DNA of 64,000 nucleotides from Clostridium yunnanense (GTDB lineage Bacteria; Bacillota; Clostridia; Clostridiales; Clostridiaceae): positions 372,001 to 436,000 of the forward strand of contig NZ_JAENHN010000010.1 in the NCBI RefSeq assembly GCF_016595795.1, in the 5' to 3' direction. Under the pieces are notes generated by a model that had not been told where the DNA came from, searched no databases, and saw nothing but the letters and a program-made list of their open reading frames with translations. Shown here in pieces: positions 61,863-64,000 of the stretch. Position numbers and translations under genes: made by a program. Within the stretch, counting starts at the first letter, position 1, and each line of letters starts with the position of its first letter.

Positions 61863-62185
61863 ATAGAATCCCCCCACATATTATTTAAAGTATCATTTAC
61901 TACCTGCCATTGAAGCTTTTCGCTTTCTAAGGCTTTTAAGCCAGCTTTTGTTATTCTATAATATTTTCTTTTTCTTCCGTCTACAGTTTTCCATTCAGAT
62001 TCAACTAAATCACTTTCACATAACTTTTTTAGAACAGGATAAAGAGTTCCATCCTTCCAGACTATTTCATTGTTTGATAGCTCTTGAATGTTTTTTATGA
62101 TTTCATACCCATAGCTTTCCTGTTTAGCTAAAAATGAAAGTATAAGCGGTCTTGTTGATGCTGCTGTTAAATCTTTTGATAACAA
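61850..62185 (-). CDS. PadR-family transcriptional regulator
   Basis: A 111-residue PadR regulator with winged helix: LILSFLAKQESYGYEIIKNI, WKDGTLYPVLKKLCESDLVE and GRKRKYYRITKAGLKALE. The TTG start follows AAGGAGGTG on the minus strand. Two 17-bp palindromes lie 15 and 41 bp upstream of the start and are probable autoregulatory operators. It overlaps the membrane protein gene downstream, forming a two-gene operon. Confidence 0.92.
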   Translation of the reverse strand: MLSKDLTAASTRPLILSFLAKQESYGYEIIKNIQELSNNEIVWKDGTLYPVLKKLCESDLVESEWKTVDGRKRKYYRITKAGLKALESEKLQWQVVNDTLNNMWGDSICFN

Positions 62186-62199
62186 TAGTGCACCTCCTT

Positions 62200-62242
62200 A
62201 CATAGAAGTTCTATGTATATAGAGTACATAGAACTTCTATGT
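62200..62242 (-). promoter_or_regulatory. Twin PadR operator palindromes
   Basis: ACATAGAAGTTCTATGT (62200-62216) and ACATAGAACTTCTATGT (62226-62242) are two nearly identical palindromes with centres 26 bp apart, placed in the promoter of the PadR operon. Confidence 0.8.
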
Positions 62243-62419
62243 AAGTCAAGGAGGTTTTTACTTAATTAACAAATTGTTTTAATTTACAGATAAGACGGTA
62301 TGTTCCAATTATGTAATAGGTTACAAATTATTGGAAAAATTTCGTATAATACTGATTGGAAATTGTATTTTGAGAAAAAAATATATTTAGTTTTTTTTAT
62401 TAAATAGGATTGGAAACTA

Positions 62420-62450
62420 TTGACTTTGACGTCGTGGCGTACTTTATCAT
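62420..62450 (+). promoter_or_regulatory. MerR-type promoter with 19-bp spacer
   Basis: TTGACT (62420-62425) and TATCAT (62445-62450) are separated by 19 bp, the over-long spacing twisted into shape by MerR activators. Inside the spacer lies ACGTCGTGGCGT with ACG/CGT arms. It precedes the MerR gene, suggesting autoregulation. Confidence 0.65.
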
Positions 62451-62473
62451 TAAGTCAGAAAGGAGCTGAAGGT

Positions 62474-63466
62474 ATGAGTTTATTGACAATTAGTGAGGTA
62501 TCAAAAAGTTTTAATATTTCAACAAGAACTCTCAGGTATTATGAACAAATAGGAATTTTGCAAAGTAAAAAGAAAGAGGATTATGCGTATCGTACTTATG
62601 ATCAATCAGATATAAGAAGGTTACAGCAGATAATAGTTTTGAGGAAATTACGTATCTCTCTAAAGCAGATAAAATCTATTTTTCAAAATACTGAGCAAAC
62701 ACACATAGTTGAAATATTTTTAGAGAACATTTCAGATATAGATAACGAGATAGAATCACTAGCTACAATTAAAAACATCTTAAATAATTTAATTGAGCGC
62801 TTTACTGTAAGTACAAAAATTGGTTTCAATTTTGATTTGCTCCAAGATCAAGATATTTTAAAAATTGTTGAACCTTTAAACCTTTCTAAAATTAATATTA
62901 AAGGAGAAAAGTCAATGGAAGAATTGAACAAGGCAAATGAGAATTTAAACAGATTACAAGATAAAGATGTAAGAATCATATACCTACCACCTGCTACAGT
63001 GGCTAGTGTACATTGTGTAGGGGGATCACCAGAAATCGAAACAGGAAATATTCTAAACCAATTTATTAGAGAATCAAAGCTTTATGATGTTAAGCCAGAT
63101 TTTAGGCATTACGGTTTTAATAATCCTAACGGAAATATTCCAGATGGAAGTGATCATGGCTACGAAAGGTGGGTTACTATACCAGAAGAATTTGAAGTGA
63201 AGCCACCTTTTACTAAGAAGTATTTTCAAGGTGGATTGTACTGCTCTTATATGATTCCTATGGGAGCTTTTGATGAATGGTTTAGGTTATATAATTGGGC
63301 ACAAAATAATGATAAATATGAGTTGAAGTATAAAGAGGAATTGGTTGAGCGAGAATGTATGGAGGAGCATCTTAATTATGTAAATAAATACATGTTATCT
63401 CCAGAGGATAGCACCATCCAAATAGATTTACTTTTGCCAGTAAAAGAGAAACAGACTAATGTATAA
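62474..63466 (+). CDS. MerR-family regulator with GyrI-like effector domain
   Basis: A 330-residue regulator of the BmrR type. N-terminal MerR winged helix (LLTISEVSKSFNISTRTLRY YEQIGIL), a coiled-coil linker (residues 75-120), and a C-terminal GyrI/AraC effector-binding domain from about residue 150 (VRIIYLPPATVASVHCVGGS, GYERWVTIPEEF, GGLYCSYMIPMGAFDEW). Such proteins bind hydrophobic drugs or cations. ATG 62474 follows AAAGGAGCTGAAGG; the upstream in-frame TTG is the -35 box itself. No efflux pump gene is adjacent. Confidence 0.9.
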   Translation: MSLLTISEVSKSFNISTRTLRYYEQIGILQSKKKEDYAYRTYDQSDIRRLQQIIVLRKLRISLKQIKSIFQNTEQTHIVEIFLENISDIDNEIESLATIKNILNNLIERFTVSTKIGFNFDLLQDQDILKIVEPLNLSKINIKGEKSMEELNKANENLNRLQDKDVRIIYLPPATVASVHCVGGSPEIETGNILNQFIRESKLYDVKPDFRHYGFNNPNGNIPDGSDHGYERWVTIPEEFEVKPPFTKKYFQGGLYCSYMIPMGAFDEWFRLYNWAQNNDKYELKYKEELVERECMEEHLNYVNKYMLSPEDSTIQIDLLLPVKEKQTNV

Positions 63467-63475
63467 CTAGCTAAG

Positions 63476-63532
63476 AAAACAGGTATCCAGATTTGATTAA
63501 ATAATAAATCTGGATACCTGTTTTTTTGCATA
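63476..63532. terminator. Bidirectional terminator between MerR and pcp genes
   Basis: AACAGGTATCCAGATTT and AAATCTGGATACCTGTT form a perfect 17-bp stem followed by TTTTT, between convergent genes. Confidence 0.92.
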
Positions 63533-63533
63533 C

Positions 63534-64000
63534 CTAACATAGAGTACCTAGTGCAGCCTTTATATCGTCAGTAGGATTTTCTAAAGCTGCCTGTATAGCT
63601 AAGCTCAGGGCCTTTGTAATTAAACTTAGTTCCATAGAAGGAGAATTGTACTTATCAACTACCTGCATAGGTATAAAAGGAACATGTATAAAAGTGCCTC
63701 TCACTGTAGGATACTTCTTGTCTATAAGATACATTAAACCATACATAAGATGATTGCATACAAAGGTTCCAGCTGAATTTGAAACTGAAGCTGGAATACC
63801 TGCTCCTTTTATCTTTTCAACCATTGCCTTTATAGGAACATTAGCAAAATAAGCTGGTTGTCCATCAGAGAATATGGGTTCATCAATAGGGTGATTTTCT
63901 TTGTTGTCTGCAATCCTTGCATCATCTATATTTATTGCGACTCTCTCGATAGTTATGTCGAACCGTCCACCTGCTTGTCCTACACAAATAACTATATCAG
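63534..64000 (-). CDS. pcp: Pyrrolidone-carboxylate peptidase (pyroglutamyl peptidase I), 5' part outside window
   Basis: The frame stays open to the window edge, so about the first 60 residues are missing. Visible: [20 protein letters not shown] with the active-site Glu, [14 protein letters not shown] with the nucleophile Cys, and TFIHVPFIP with the catalytic His, the Cys-His-Glu triad of C15 peptidases. The enzyme removes N-terminal pyroglutamate from peptides in the cytoplasm. The C-terminus [15 protein letters not shown] is complete. Confidence 0.94.
   Translation of the reverse strand, partial: DIVICVGQAGGRFDITIERVAINIDDARIADNKENHPIDEPIFSDGQPAYFANVPIKAMVEKIKGAGIPASVSNSAGTFVCNHLMYGLMYLIDKKYPTVRGTFIHVPFIPMQVVDKYNSPSMELSLITKALSLAIQAALENPTDDIKAALGTLC

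Overview
The window reads as chromosome of a low-GC Gram-positive anaerobe of the Clostridium type. The DNA is strongly AT-rich, genes have AGGAGG-like ribosome binding sites with some TTG/GTG starts, and the products include an oxygen-sensitive-looking flavin/iron-sulfur enoate reductase, a Fe-type alcohol dehydrogenase and PadR/AraC/TetR regulators. No rRNA, tRNA or CRISPR array was seen. Species cannot be named from sequence alone.

1-36 kb is a large L-rhamnose and rhamnoside utilisation region. After the tail of an AraC regulator come rhaB-rhaA-rhaD-fucO (rhamnose to DHAP plus 1,2-propanediol). Then follow an AraC regulator, a chemoreceptor, a GPH sugar symporter, two GH3 glycosidases, four GH78 alpha-L-rhamnosidases, an HSL-type esterase, a second AraC regulator, a TetR regulator, an SDR with a C-terminal zinc-ribbon-like part, an APH-like kinase, a membrane-anchored SGNH protein and a second GPH symporter. 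None of the glycosidases has a signal peptide, so rhamnosides seem to be imported and cut in the cytoplasm. Seven transcription units share one promoter layout: TAC-MAA and TACAAT half-sites 19 bp apart, then a -10 box exactly 26 bp after the second half-site. This points to one AraC-controlled regulon.

36-44 kb holds a TetR gene plus an enoate-reductase-like enzyme (compatible with reduction of a plant aglycone, an inference), a PRD-type regulator, and an operon of two Gfo/Idh/MocA oxidoreductases flanking a divergent RpiA-like isomerase, then a WYL regulator. 44-49 kb is accessory: a 5'-truncated Rhs gene with a toxin-like C-terminus and probable immunity gene, small membrane proteins, a Fur-box-preceded membrane protein and a PHP phosphoesterase.

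49.4-55.6 kb is the most novel part: a compact six-gene cluster of acyl carrier protein, ATP-grasp ligase, GT-B-like glycosyltransferase, radical SAM/SPASM enzyme, Gfo/Idh oxidoreductase and a ketosynthase-III-like protein with a changed catalytic triad. It looks like a small-molecule biosynthesis locus that I cannot match to a known pathway. 56-64 kb carries ChbG, HAD phosphatases (one lacking the second catalytic Asp), a transposase-derived ORF without DDE residues, a decayed membrane gene, a PadR operon with twin palindromic operators, a MerR/GyrI-type regulator with a 19-bp-spacer promoter, and the 3' part of pcp.

Intergenic DNA, mainly from 12.7 to 57 kb, holds several related palindromic repeats. 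Two families of about 100 bp have terminal inverted repeats, and one of them has a central hairpin whose stem covaries between copies.
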